Source: Leishmania martiniquensis (Eukaryota; Euglenozoa; Kinetoplastea; Trypanosomatida; Trypanosomatidae). Taken from it: DNA of 64,000 bases. Position numbers and translations under genes: made by a program. Positions 19,602 to 30,052 of this stretch are shown here, piece by piece. How positions within the stretch are numbered: the first letter of the stretch is position 1; every line of letters begins with the position of its first letter. The notes below the pieces were generated by a model. That model had not been told where the DNA came from. It saw only the letters and a program-made list of their open reading frames with translations, and did not search any database. The stretch covers positions 62,001-126,000 of the forward strand of contig NC_090169.1 of assembly GCF_017916325.1 (NCBI RefSeq). The letters run 5' to 3'.

Positions 19602-22600
19602 TGGCTCCCTCTTCCGCCGCCAGGTATGGCCATGAATAGGGAGCAAGCGCGCATCGCTCTTCGGTGCTCTATTCTCGACCTAGAGACGCTAGGTGGGCCC
19701 GTTATGTGTGCGGAAGCGAGCATCTTCTATACCCGACAAGCAGACGCACGCACGCATCGTGGCGCCTTCTGGCGCTGATCGCTCTCTCTTCCTTTCACCT
19801 TCCCTATCTGATGGCAAAGTTCTTTATTTACCCCTCCCCCTCCCCTCCTGCACCGTATCTCATGGCACACACACGCGCACACGTATATATACACATATTA
19901 TTAGTTGATATGTATGATTGCACGTGTATTGCTGGCTGCATTTGTCCCTCAATGGATCAAGGTGACCGCCTCTCTTGGAGCAGCTGATAGAGAGAGTGTG
20001 GGAGAGGGACAGGGGATGCGGCGGCTTGGACATTGCCTCCCCATCTCGTACGATTGGCATTCGTTTTTTGTTTTTTTTTCCTTGGCTCTGTCACTTTCGC
20101 TTTTCTATCTTCGCGTGTGCGTCTGCCTGCCTCATGCCCACCCCTACCCGCTTGCGAGTTGCGCGTTTATTTTTGGTCTACTCTGCCCCCACCCCCTTTT
20201 CCCTCTTTCCCCTCCTCCATTGTCTTTGGATAGAGGCGCTTTGGCGCTGTCGCCGACCCGTGCTCCCTGGCGTGTCCGTCAACACTATGGCAGAGTGTTG
20301 ACTCGAGAAGGGGGGAAGGGGTTAAAAGGAATAAAATATGCAGCAGTGTGCGCAGGTGCCACGGACGTGGCTGACTTCTTTCGCGTTGTGAAACAAAATC
20401 GCAAAGGGGAAGGCGGAGAGGGAGTGAATCGATGCGCAGAGAAGTCCGCTGCAGCATAATAGCTGCAGATAACAATTCGGCTGCTCCGCTGTTGCTCTTG
20501 CTCCTCCGTGTTGTCCTTCACGACGGAGGAGCGCACCAGGCTGTGCATCCCGCCTCTCATGTGGGGGGGGTCCCAAACTGCGCTCTGCGCGCGCAAAAAA
20601 TGCAGGCCGCAACCCCCCTGCCCCTCCTTTGCCCCTGCCGGTGCCAAGCCACCGCGGGTGGTGGCAGTGCGAGGTCCCTGCTGCACAGAGACGTCAAAGA
20701 GACGCGTGACTGCGGAGGCCCGTGCTCAGGTCCTACATGACGCTGCCCGGGTGCGGTGTGCGACAGTGAGCGCGTCTGTGCCATCTCTTCGGCGGACAGC
20801 ACGTCGGCGTGACTCCAGCGCATATCACCCGCCCCTTACACTGCCCACTGGTGTGTGTGCATGTGTGCTGGGGAAAGCCTGAGGCACCCTGGGAGTCGAT
20901 GCACCACGTGGCCACTGCCATCGTCGCCGTGGCTGTGAGGCGGCGTGCGGAGCGTGGGTGTGGGGAGAGTTGGAGGCAGAGGCCGCCCACACCGCAGGCT
21001 GCGTCGGCGCGTTGCTGTCAAACACCTGTCTGTACGCCTGCCATTCCACCCCGCGGTAGAGCCTGTGTGTAGCGCCGGAGAGGGGGGTGGCGGCGTGAAG
21101 TTTCATCGATGCTGTGTGGCCAAGAAAAACGAACCCGTTTGTGAGAACGAAGGGTAACGCGGCTTGAAAAGATTGGCAGGATCTGGAGCGGTGAGGTCAA
21201 GCTTACGCGTCTCAATAACGTCCCTTTCAGTGGAGGAGGTGGACGACGCCTTCCCCCTCTGCTGCAGCGGTGCTTTTCCTGCGCTTTCTTCGCCCCTCGT
21301 AGCGGTGTCAATCTCCTCCTATACCTTTGTCTGCACGTGCTGGATTGCTGGCACGGGTGCCGACGCTCTTCTTCGGCAGATGTGTGGGATGGGGAAGGGG
21401 GGAGAGCGGACAGCATCAGCCTGAGCCTACTGTCTTCCTTCTCCGTAGCGGCCCGACTTCTCGGCCGACTCTTCAGGTTCCCCTTTTTTCATTGCATCCA
21501 TACATAAGCACATCTCTGCCTCACTGTCTCTCGGCGTGCTGGCAGATGTCCATTAGCCCGTTTCGGGCTCTTCGGTGCGCAGAAGTGTGTGGGAGTGGTG
21601 CCGGAGGCACTCCGCCTGCTGCTGTTTTTTGTGCGTTTACTGTTTTTTTTTTGGTGTGCATTGCTGAGCGTATTGCCCTCTCGCTCGGACTGAAACAAGT
21701 CTGCAACTCCTCGGGAATGTGGTAACCGAGGGAGAGGGGCGAAGCTGGGGGTGAAGTTGGCCTGTGTGACGGTGGCTGAAGGGGGTGGACGCGTGCGTGC
21801 GTGCGTGGGAGAGAGGGAGGGGGAGGGGGAAGGGGAGGTGCGCTGCCACGGAGCTGTGACGTATGCGGTATTTGCCCAGGAGAACTGCCGGTCCCGCGGA
21901 TCTGACGGGCGTCACACTCAGATCGTGGTAGCCGTGGAGGTTCGCCCTCGCGTACGTCACGATGCGTACACCCCTTCCCTTCCCTTCCCTGCTCCGTTGC
22001 TGATGTGTCTTTGGATTGCTCCGCAAAGCTGCGAAGGGTCTGATAGGGGCCCTTTCATGCAGATAACGTTTGTGTGTGTGTGGTCTCGCTTTCTCGTTTT
22101 GTTGCTGGCGCCCCCTCCCCTCCCCCTCCTCCTCCTCATCCTCATCCTCCACGGTGGTTATGCGTGCATTATGGCAGCCGCTCTTCTCTCTATCGAAATC
22201 GAGCCTATACCTCCTGCACGCATCTCTGGCGCGCCGCGTACATATGTGCGCCGGCGGGCGCTTCTCGCATGCGCTGTAGAGGTCTCAGCCTACACATCCG
22301 CCTTCTCTGCGCTGCCTCTTCTACCCCCACCACCACCACCACCCGTGAATGGCCACACCAGCGCGTGTCCAGTTTTGACGGGTCGGCGAAGCGAAGCACT
22401 CAAGCATAGTCTGGCGCATGATGTCCATACATGTTTCAGTGGTGTTCGTATAGAAGACTCTCGGCGACCATTCTTTTTCGCTGGTGGTGCCGACTCGCGT
22501 CCTTCTGTAGTCCCCCCTCCCCCATCACCACCACCCCTACACCTTTGTGCGACTTACTCCCCTACCCCGTGTCATTCTCGCTCGTCTCACCATCTTCCGC

Positions 22601-22873
22601 AGGAGCACACCACCACTGCCGCAAAACTCGGGAGCGAACACACGCGCACATACATTTATTTATTCATTGATTTATCTGTCTCCCTCTCTCTCGATACATA
22701 TCAGAGTCTCGTCATCGGTGAAACACAGCGTGCGCCTTCTTCCATTCCTCTCTTCAGTGGCGTATCCCCCCCTCCCTCACATACACATACACACACGCAC
22801 ACCACACACGCATCTGCGTGCTTTCGTGTGGCCCTATCTTTGACATCGACATCGGCGTTTCCACCTCGCAAAC
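19602..22873. other. Long intergenic region containing a SIDER-like element
   Basis: About 3.3 kb. The part nearest the DUF1935 gene is pyrimidine-rich with CA/TA microsatellites near 19867-19905. A SIDER-like repeat occupies about 20544-21144. From about 22080 the DNA is strongly pyrimidine-rich, ending in candidate acceptors such as TCTCTTCAG (AG at 22756-22757) before p23. A long + frame ending at 22884 is judged non-coding. Confidence 0.55.
20544..21144 (+). mobile_element. SIDER-like degenerate retroposon, copy A (about 600 bp)
   Basis: This segment is shared with a second copy at 53425-53751. The 5' block (20544-20610, including GTCCCAAACTGCGCTCTGCG) matches at roughly 85%. The 3' block (20885-21144) matches over exactly 260 bp with three substitutions and no gaps. 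Copy A retains 274 bp between the blocks that copy B lacks. Size, GC-rich non-coding sequence and location in a presumed 3' UTR fit the SIDER retroposons of Leishmania, which are known to destabilise or regulate mRNAs. The subfamily (probably SIDER2) is not verified. Orientation is assigned only relative to the gene strand. Confidence 0.65.
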
Positions 22874-23491
22874 ATGTCCGCTAGCGGACCTTTGGTGCCC
22901 CCGATCAGCTGGGCGCAGCGCCCCGACTACGTCCTCGTCACGATTCCGCTGCAAGACACCACGGGTGTCAGCGTGGAGGTGAAGGATGAGGGGAAAGCGC
23001 TACATTTTGCATGCAGCGCGCCCGAGGGTAAGCAGTACGCTTGTACGATCCGCTTTTACGGCGCGATATGCTCCGAGGAGAGCCAGCACGTGGTGCGGCC
23101 GCGCCAGATCGAGCTCAAGCTGAGGAAGAAGTTTACCAACTCGCTTGAGAACGCCAACGACGATGAGTTGGAGTGGCCGAGGCTGACGGAGGAGAAGGCG
23201 AAGTACCCCAACATTACCATCGACTGGTCGAAGTGGAAAGACGAGTATGGCGACGAGGGCGCTGCAGACGACTTGGGAGACTTCGGCCTCGGCGGCAGCG
23301 ACGTGATGGATGGGCAGTACTCGGAGATGCTCAGCCAGCTCATGCAAGCGCAAGGGCAGCGGGACGCGGAGGAGGCGGCAGGCCTTCCCGGCTTTGGCTC
23401 AGCGAAAGGACAGGACTTGGCTCACAGCGCATCGGCAGCGGCCGGAGATGACGACGGCGACATGCCGCCGCTCGAGGAAGACGACATGTGA
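22874..23491 (+). CDS. p23 Hsp90 co-chaperone
   Basis: A 205-residue cytosolic co-chaperone that binds ATP-bound Hsp90 and slows its cycle. Residues about 10-115 form a CS (alpha-crystallin-like) domain beginning ISWAQRPDYVLVTIPLQD. It closes with the p23 signature near 97-118 (WPRLTEEKAKYPNITIDW, then SKWKDE), which separates p23 from other CS proteins. The C-terminal third is acidic and Gly/Ala/Asp-rich, ending PPLEEDDM, as in other p23 tails. Length and architecture are normal for the family. Leishmania species have two p23 genes (A and B); I cannot decide which this is. The start is the first ATG of the conserved frame. Confidence 0.93.
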   Translation: MSASGPLVPPISWAQRPDYVLVTIPLQDTTGVSVEVKDEGKALHFACSAPEGKQYACTIRFYGAICSEESQHVVRPRQIELKLRKKFTNSLENANDDELEWPRLTEEKAKYPNITIDWSKWKDEYGDEGAADDLGDFGLGGSDVMDGQYSEMLSQLMQAQGQRDAEEAAGLPGFGSAKGQDLAHSASAAAGDDDGDMPPLEEDDM

Positions 23492-24449
23492 AAGGAGTGC
23501 GGGCAGGCTCCTCGTTGAAGCGGAGGCGGCGCTCCGCCCTTGGAGTAATATCCCTCGATATCAGGCCTCTTTTCCCTGCCACATCCTCTTCGCCTATACG
23601 GCTTGCGGCGTGAGTGGCAGTGCTGCCACGCGGCCTTGCGAGGCGCACAGCTCCCAAGGCAAGAAGCTGCAGCAGCCCTCCTTTCGTGTGTCTTTCCCTT
23701 ATTACCACAGTGACTATCCTCAGAAACCGCCTGACACAAAGATGGTGAAGTGGCGCCGAAAAAGGCGGGCACGCTAATCCCACGCGTTTTGGTTATGCAG
23801 TTGCCGCGTGGAGAAGGCGATATTTTGGTCGTGCTATTCCCAGCCGAATCGTCAGATGGATCGGGGGACGCCCACACGTATATGTATACATGCAGATATG
23901 CGTGGATGGATGCCGCGCGCATCTCGCATCTTTTCTTCTTGCCTCCTCGTCCTTTTCGCGGTGTGCGGCGCCTCCGAGAAGATACGGTGACCTCTGCCCA
24001 CTCCTGTTTCACTTGCCGCTCTCTTGCTGCCTTGGCACCTTCAGCACCTCTGGGCCTGCGAGCATGGCACCCTGAACGCGCCTTTACTTCTCACTTCCTT
24101 CACTCCCTGCTCCGCCCTCTCCCTCTACTGCTCTTCAGGCATCTCAATAAACGTGAATGACTACATGCCACCTCTGCACGCTTGGACTTCATTGCCGCCG
24201 TCCGCTTTGAGAGTAGCGTGAAGAGAAACAGCTCATCACGGCGAGCGTGCGCGCGTGAGAGAGAGAAGCGCTCCAAAACGTTTCCCCAGTGCGAGGCCTC
24301 AGGCTCGAACCAGGCGAACCAGTTGGACAGCGGTGGTGGCGCATGCAGCTGCTCCGACCCGGTAGTGCACCAAGACCTGCAAGAGACACAGGAGCATATT
24401 CAGCAAGAGATGAAAGGGTGCCGGAGTGGCCTTCGCAGCCGAAGCAGCG
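23492..24449. other. Intergenic region
   Basis: About 960 bp. It begins as mixed-composition 3' UTR. Pyrimidine-rich DNA at 23935-24140 ends in TACTGCTCTTCAG (AG at 24137-24138). A 17-codon upstream frame starts at 24157. No gene is supported. Confidence 0.5.
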
Positions 24450-25508
24450 ATGCCAGGCAAAAGTCTGCAGTGCCTGACGCTCCTCGCGAGCCTTCTTTGG
24501 CTCGCGGCAGGTGTGGAGGCGGCCCTCTACCTCAGCCTCAACAGCATCGACTATCCAGCGTACGCGAACGAGAGGATGTCGATAAAGGAATACGCAGCTC
24601 TGCGAGGAGGCAGAGCCGCTTGCGTACTTTTGTCACTGGACAACGGACTGGGCGGCGTGGTGCGCTTCACGTATTCGTCGAACCTATCGAATGTGCACTG
24701 ACGCTCTGACGTGGTCGTGTCGATCCACAAGCCGAGCGCTTCGCAGCCATCGGTGGCCCTTCTCAAAAGCGCCGACGCTGTCACTGAAACGAACGTGTAT
24801 GGCGCTGAGGAGTTGGAGAGACGGAACAGGCCGGGTGAGGTGGCGCGTCGCGGTTCCAAGGGGCAGGGAATTGCGAGCGCAGGGGCGGAGGCTGTACAAC
24901 AGCCACGAAGCACCGCGGTGAGCATTCGACCTGCCCTGAAGGGCATCGGCCCTGCAGCACAGTTCATCGATGGAGACTACGCGGCCTGTTTCCACCTAAT
25001 TCGCTCCAAGGCGGTAGCGCAGAAGACACCGCCGCTGCAGTACGAGCAGGTAAAGATTCAGCTTCTCGAGGTCGCCTCCACGCGCCGCTCCTCCTTCACG
25101 TACATCGCGAGGCTAGATAACGCCGTCAAGAGGTCTCCGAATGGAGATGCAACGGTAAGGGGGGCAGTGGCCGAGGTGAACCGCGGCTATGCAAAGATGA
25201 TTCAGTCGCTCTTCCGCGCGAGCAGAGCCGCCGATCTGCGTGCCCTTCTCGACCAAGAACAGTTGGTGACGTCAGAGGAGGTGCAGCGTCAGCTGGAAGA
25301 AATCAAGAACCTGCAGAAGCAACTTTTCGAAGTCTATGATGGCTTCGAGCACCTGGAGGAGCGTTTTCGGTGCATGCGCGCCACCGCCGAGAGAACCGTC
25401 AGCCGCATCTGGATATGCACGACTGTAACATTGGTGACCATGGGCGGCACAATTTGGCTCACCTTTACAAAAACGAAGGGGATCGTCATAAAGAAGAAGT
25501 TGATCTAG
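24450..25508 (+). pseudogene. p24/GOLD-like secretory cargo receptor, interrupted by in-frame TGA
   Basis: Read as one frame, 24450-25508 encodes a p24-like type I membrane protein. It has a signal peptide (CLTLLASLLWLAAGVEA), a divergent luminal region with a charged insertion, a coiled coil near residues 285-315 (EEIKNLQKQLFEVYDGFEHL), one transmembrane segment (IWICTTVTLVTMGGTIWLTF), and a short basic tail ending KKKLI, a KKXX di-lysine COPI/ER-retrieval signal. p24 proteins cycle between ER and Golgi as cargo receptors. Codon 84 (24699-24701) is TGA, splitting the frame; no downstream in-frame ATG occurs until about 25197, so the C-terminal part has no start. Protein-like sequence resumes at once in the same frame, so a single substitution (for example CGA to TGA) explains it. 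It may be a true pseudogene, an allele, or a sequence error. The p24 assignment is by architecture. Confidence 0.65.
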
Positions 25509-26526
25509 CCGACTGAGGGTGCTGGTGATGGCTAAAGCCCGCCCCCCCCCCTTGCTGTCTTCTCTGTCCTTCGCCTCAAGGGCGTATGCGTCGATGCATG
25601 TCGGCTTGCATGTTCAGGAGAGGGCGTGTTCGCGAGAGAGGCGGGACCCTGACGGAGGACGCGGAAGAAGAGGGGGTAGGAATGGGTGAAAAGCAAGGGC
25701 AGATCACCACTCGGACATGTATGCGCTACAGTCTTCCTTCACAGCTTCACCCTTCCTGTCCTCCTCCTCGGCTCAGCTTTCTTGGGCTCTTAAAAGCGTC
25801 CCTGGGCGGGTGCGACTGTCTGTGTGGCCTCTGGAGCGGCCTGCGACCTCGGGGCTTCACGTTTGTCTGGACACGGCTGAAGAGGAAGGAAGGGCCATCG
25901 TGCGGTGACCTTTGCTTGTGTCGCTGATTTGGAGGCCGGCGTGATTGTGCCTGTAGTGTGCGTGTGGATTGTATGACTCCTGCTCCGCATATATGAGCAG
26001 CACGTGTCACAAAGGGAGGTCCATTCCACTGCAGCGGCTAGCCGCCTTCGTGCGCCTCAGCGCCTCCCCCTTCTTTCTCCACCTCACCCCGCGCTCTCTG
26101 TGGGAGCGGGTGTTTGTGGGGAGCGCGCGACGGGTGCGGCGGTGCTCCCTCTCCCTCTCTTTCACTCACGCGCCACGCCGCCGTGCGCGTTCGCCTGCCT
26201 TTCTGCGTTGACCTCTCACTTATCTTTCGCTCCCTCTGTGATTTTATCTTCCGTGGTGGCCTCCGAACTACAGCAGCCCTCGGTGCCCTTCTTGCGCCCT
26301 CTCCCCAACGGCGTGCGACGGATCAAGGAGCCCATTGATGTGCGTAGCTGTGAACCCTGCGAGACTCAAGCTAGACGTTTTTCAAGCCGTGGGTAGCGCG
26401 CGTCTTGTGCGTCTCTCGTAGTGTCCTGCAGCAGCACGAATACATAGATCGAGCCTCCCCTCCACCACCACTCCCCAATCCCCTGAAACCCTCATTCACC
26501 TTCAGCGTGTGCTCAGCGTTGTCAAC
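25509..26526. other. Intergenic region
   Basis: About 1 kb: mixed-composition 3' UTR at first, then pyrimidine-rich from about 26060 up to the IFT81 start. No supported gene. Confidence 0.55.
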
Positions 26527-28686
26527 ATGTCCGTCTCGTCTTCACAGCCGCAGGGAGGCACCGCCAGCTCCAAAACTGCGGTGTTGCCGGAGGATGCGTC
26601 GCAGATGTCGGCTGATGACCTCCTGCAGCAGATCGTCGAGCTTGTGAACCAAGTGCTGGAGCGACACTACTCCCTCGTCGAGTTCGATGCGCTAAACCGC
26701 ATTCAGCTCTTGCAGGTAGTGAACGACATCTTCACGAAGCTGCAGCCGAGCATGAAGATGGACATGCAATCGACGCCCCCCGATGAGTCCATGCCGCGTA
26801 TGCTGGACTTCCTCTTGAAAATACTCGGCTACCGTGTGCCCATCTTCTTCCAAGGCAGCTTCCCTCAGAGCTTCGCCGACGGCGAGCCCCTCGTTGTGTA
26901 CCCCACCATGTACTGGATCCTGACGCACATGGAGCTGAACGAGAAGCGCGTCTATCTCGCCCGCTTCCTGCAGCCATTGGACATCCCAGACGACATCCGT
27001 GCCCAAGATGAGGATGTGCGTACCCTCTACATGCAATATCAGGCGCTGCGCGGCGCCTTCATTCAGACCCATCAGAGGGTCGACAAGCTCCGCTCCGCTT
27101 TCGCAGATCCCGTGGAAGCACGCCGCAAGGTCGGCATCTTGGAGGACGAGCGAGACCGCCTGCAGGGGTACGTCGACGTCGCCCTGAAGAAGCTGTCAAC
27201 CGTGCCAGAGAAAGAGATGCTCTTAGTAGCCAGCAAATCGCTCCGCCTGGCGCGTGAGGAGAGCGCCAAGCTCGCCGAAAGAGAGGTGGAGCAGCAGCAG
27301 GCGAAGGTGTCCTCGGAGGCACGCCAAGCCGAAATCAGCGCCCGTCTGCAGAACCTCCGCCGCGACGCAGCGGACGGCCGCGCCGAGATGATGATTCGGC
27401 GCATGAGGGACGAGATGGACACGAATCGAATGAAGCTGCAGGACCAGTTGCCGCAGGAGCTCGAGTCCACCGAGAGCGAAAACGCTGAGCTGCAGAAGCT
27501 GGTCTCGGAGCCATTGGAGATGAACTCGCTCATTGGAAAGGATCGCAAGCTGGACGACGAGCTAAAGGCTCTGCGCGAAAAAGTTGCCCATCGTCAGCAG
27601 CCCGGTGCCGACGGGGCGTCCATCCCGCGCTTTCGAGAGCAGTTGCACCGTGTCTTGGCGCGCAAGCAGGAGGTGCTGAACGAGCTCAGCTCTCTGCAGG
27701 CGGACAACAACAAGGCACTCAACGATATCCGAGAGCGTCAGCTACGCATTACGCAACTGCAGTCCGCCACCAACATGCTACGCAGTGATGACTTCCGCGA
27801 ATTTTCGAATCAGGTGCGCGCGAAGAAGGCGGCAACGGAGGGTATGCGTACCCGCCTTGCGGAGCTGCACACGGAGTGGGGCACGCTGACCTTCACTGAG
27901 GCGACGCTGCAGGAACAGTACAACGCCCTGAGCGCTGCCATCGGCGACCTGGAGAGCAAACTAGGCCTACAGGGGTACAGTCGTACGGTAGAGACTCTAT
28001 CTAAGCTCGCCCACGAGAAGGACGCCATAGAGGAGGTGAAGGGCAAAACACTTGAGGAGCTCTCACGCGTAGTGCAGGAGTTCACGCTCGCCATTCGTGA
28101 AGGTCGCACTCGTCTGGCACCGCTCATCAACGAGCTGCGCGCTGTTAGGCAGACGGCGGCGGAGGTGGATCAGGAGTGGTCGGAAAAGAAGTCGCAGTAC
28201 GAGTACCACGAAAGCCTCTTGACGGAGGACATCCAGAAGATCGATGAGGATGTCACGCGCCTCAAGGAGGAGACGACGGCGAGCGAGTCCCTCTACCACC
28301 GCGTCCGTACCCAGGGCATCCTTCTAGCCGCACAGACGAGGCGGGCAGCGGAGGAGCGCGCCTTCCGGACCGAGCCAACTGCTTCACTAGACCCGCAGCA
28401 CAAGACGTACGGCGATTACCTCGCCGACGTGACGCGCACGCTCGAGGCACGGACGAAGGAGATGCAAGGTAAGCGGCGCGAGCTGGAGGAAACTCACGAC
28501 AGCAGTGTGCGACAGGTGGAGTGGTTCAACGCGCTCCGCACCATTCTTCATGCCAAACTGAAGAGCATCCAAGCAGAGGCGCCGTCTGTGGGCTCGGGGG
28601 CTCGCGGCCACACCATCGACGACGACATTCAGCAAGTCATGGGGCGTGCCGGCGGGACTGACATGCTTGTGTTGAACAATAGCTGA
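26527..28686 (+). CDS. Intraflagellar transport protein IFT81
   Basis: A 719-residue IFT-B core subunit that, with IFT74, carries tubulin and other cargo along the axoneme for flagellum assembly. Residues about 25-165 form the divergent calponin-homology domain typical of IFT81, with FDALNRIQLLQVVNDIF, VVYPTMYWILTHM and KRVYLARFLQPLDIP; in the family this domain binds tubulin. From about residue 190 to 690 the protein is almost continuous coiled coil, as expected for pairing with IFT74. Length matches family members (about 650-700). Translation starts at the ATG of MSVSSSQ; the open frame before it lacks an ATG. Essential for flagellum building in trypanosomatids (family knowledge). Confidence 0.93.
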   Translation: MSVSSSQPQGGTASSKTAVLPEDASQMSADDLLQQIVELVNQVLERHYSLVEFDALNRIQLLQVVNDIFTKLQPSMKMDMQSTPPDESMPRMLDFLLKILGYRVPIFFQGSFPQSFADGEPLVVYPTMYWILTHMELNEKRVYLARFLQPLDIPDDIRAQDEDVRTLYMQYQALRGAFIQTHQRVDKLRSAFADPVEARRKVGILEDERDRLQGYVDVALKKLSTVPEKEMLLVASKSLRLAREESAKLAEREVEQQQAKVSSEARQAEISARLQNLRRDAADGRAEMMIRRMRDEMDTNRMKLQDQLPQELESTESENAELQKLVSEPLEMNSLIGKDRKLDDELKALREKVAHRQQPGADGASIPRFREQLHRVLARKQEVLNELSSLQADNNKALNDIRERQLRITQLQSATNMLRSDDFREFSNQVRAKKAATEGMRTRLAELHTEWGTLTFTEATLQEQYNALSAAIGDLESKLGLQGYSRTVETLSKLAHEKDAIEEVKGKTLEELSRVVQEFTLAIREGRTRLAPLINELRAVRQTAAEVDQEWSEKKSQYEYHESLLTEDIQKIDEDVTRLKEETTASESLYHRVRTQGILLAAQTRRAAEERAFRTEPTASLDPQHKTYGDYLADVTRTLEARTKEMQGKRRELEETHDSSVRQVEWFNALRTILHAKLKSIQAEAPSVGSGARGHTIDDDIQQVMGRAGGTDMLVLNNS

Positions 28687-30052
28687 GCCGATGATAACGC
28701 TATCCCCCCCGCCCCATCCCGACCTCCCTGCACTCCGGCGGCCATAGCCTTTGCTTAGATGTACACTAAAGGCGGAGAGTGGGGAGGGGGGAGAAGGCGC
28801 ACACATGCACAGCGGGTAGGCGGGGCATAGACCGCCCTGAGAGCGGCATAGCCGATGGAAGGGCCGGCACCAGGCCGCCTCAGCGCCGCATGGCGGCATG
28901 CGCAGCGACTAATGACGAAGACTGGCATGGGCTGTAAAAGCCGTCAGCAACGTGAGCCGCGTGGGCATGTAATAGGATCGTGCGTAGGTACACCGCCTGA
29001 TCGGCAGAATCCTCGCCTCGTCACTCAGGCGCCGTGTGGTCGGCGCCGTATTGCCGCCCTTGACGGTCGGGGGGTGGGAGGAGCTATCTCTGCACATATG
29101 TCGACGCGTGCGCTTCCCTTGCTTCATTTGTACTGTCTATGCGTTGCAGTGGGGCCCTCTGCCCCCGTGGGCATTCGCTCTTCCGTTTTTTTTTTTGTTT
29201 TTTTCGTGCTGCAGATCATCCGTGTGCTGATGGAGGTATTACTGCCGTCATCTTTGTGCGGCTTGCGCACGTGTGAGCCGACGCTTCAGGTCCGTCACGT
29301 TTCAGAGAGTGACGACGGTGGCGCGGGCAGGGTCGTGAAGTGACGCCGTTGCCTGCGGGGCAGCAGAGAGTAGGGAGGTGGAGAAGAGGATGGAGAGCGA
29401 AGGGGATGTGGGGCGCCGAGCTATGGTGTCACGCTGCATCACTAGACGTCGCGCCTGGTGGGTTGCGCGTCTGGTGCTACGATACCCCTCCGGCACTGGG
29501 GTCACTCGGTGACACCATGGGTTGCTTTGACGCCTTACTCATTCCTTCGACCACCGCTGCCCTGCTCTGCCCTCTTGCACTCCTCGCTGTCGCTCTCCCT
29601 CCTACCCTCTCATGCACAGTTGTCTCCTTCCCTGTCACGCGTCTCGGGAGACGCAAGACCGTTGGCAGGCCCGGCGTGGGGCATCTCCCACATCATGGCG
29701 TATTCGCTCCCCTTGCCCGCTAGTGCCGCCCACGCCTCCCCACGCGCGTGTGCGCAAGCGTGAGTGTGCGTGTGTACGTGTGAGGGCAGCGACGAGGAGG
29801 TGGGAAGCATTGTGCTTTCCCTACTTCTCTGTGTCGCTCCTCTGCTCTCTTCAGCCCTCTACCCTTCTCCCCTCCCCTCCCCCCTTTCGGCCCTCTTGTC
29901 GTTTATCTCTGCATTCTCGCGTGCCTTTGACCACACCAGCGTGCATGCTATCCGGCGGCAGTCTCGCTCCCGGTGCTGCCCTCACTGGCGCTGCGAGGCT
30001 GCGTTCTCTTTAGCTTCCACGAAAAAAATCCCTCGCAGCGGCGTTCCATGAA
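28687..30052. other. Intergenic region
   Basis: About 1.4 kb. A balanced-composition part (about 28830-29450) is probably the IFT81 3' UTR; its longest + frame (28855-29343) does not look like protein. A pyrimidine-rich part (29540-29935) precedes the acceptor at 30012-30013. Confidence 0.55.
30012..30013 (+). promoter_or_regulatory. Probable trans-splice acceptor AG
   Basis: The tract GCGTTCTCTTTAG precedes the ATG at 30053 by about 40 nt, and no other ATG lies between, apart from the out-of-frame ATG at 30048 that overlaps the start region. Confidence 0.45.

Noticed and set aside
21751..22884. A 377-codon + frame overlapping the p23 start
   Set aside because: It begins with a non-ATG codon and encodes long Pro, Leu and His/Thr runs derived from pyrimidine tracts and CA microsatellites. 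It overlaps the p23 start by 11 bp and looks like 5' spacer DNA.
24699..24701. Selenocysteine at the in-frame TGA of the p24-like gene
   Set aside because: Known trypanosomatid selenoproteins belong to other families, the position is not a redox motif, and I see no evidence for a SECIS element. A point mutation or sequence error is far simpler.
28855..29343. A 162-codon + frame after IFT81
   Set aside because: It has an ATG, but the translation includes a poly-Phe run from a poly-T tract and shows no family pattern; judged to be 3' UTR.
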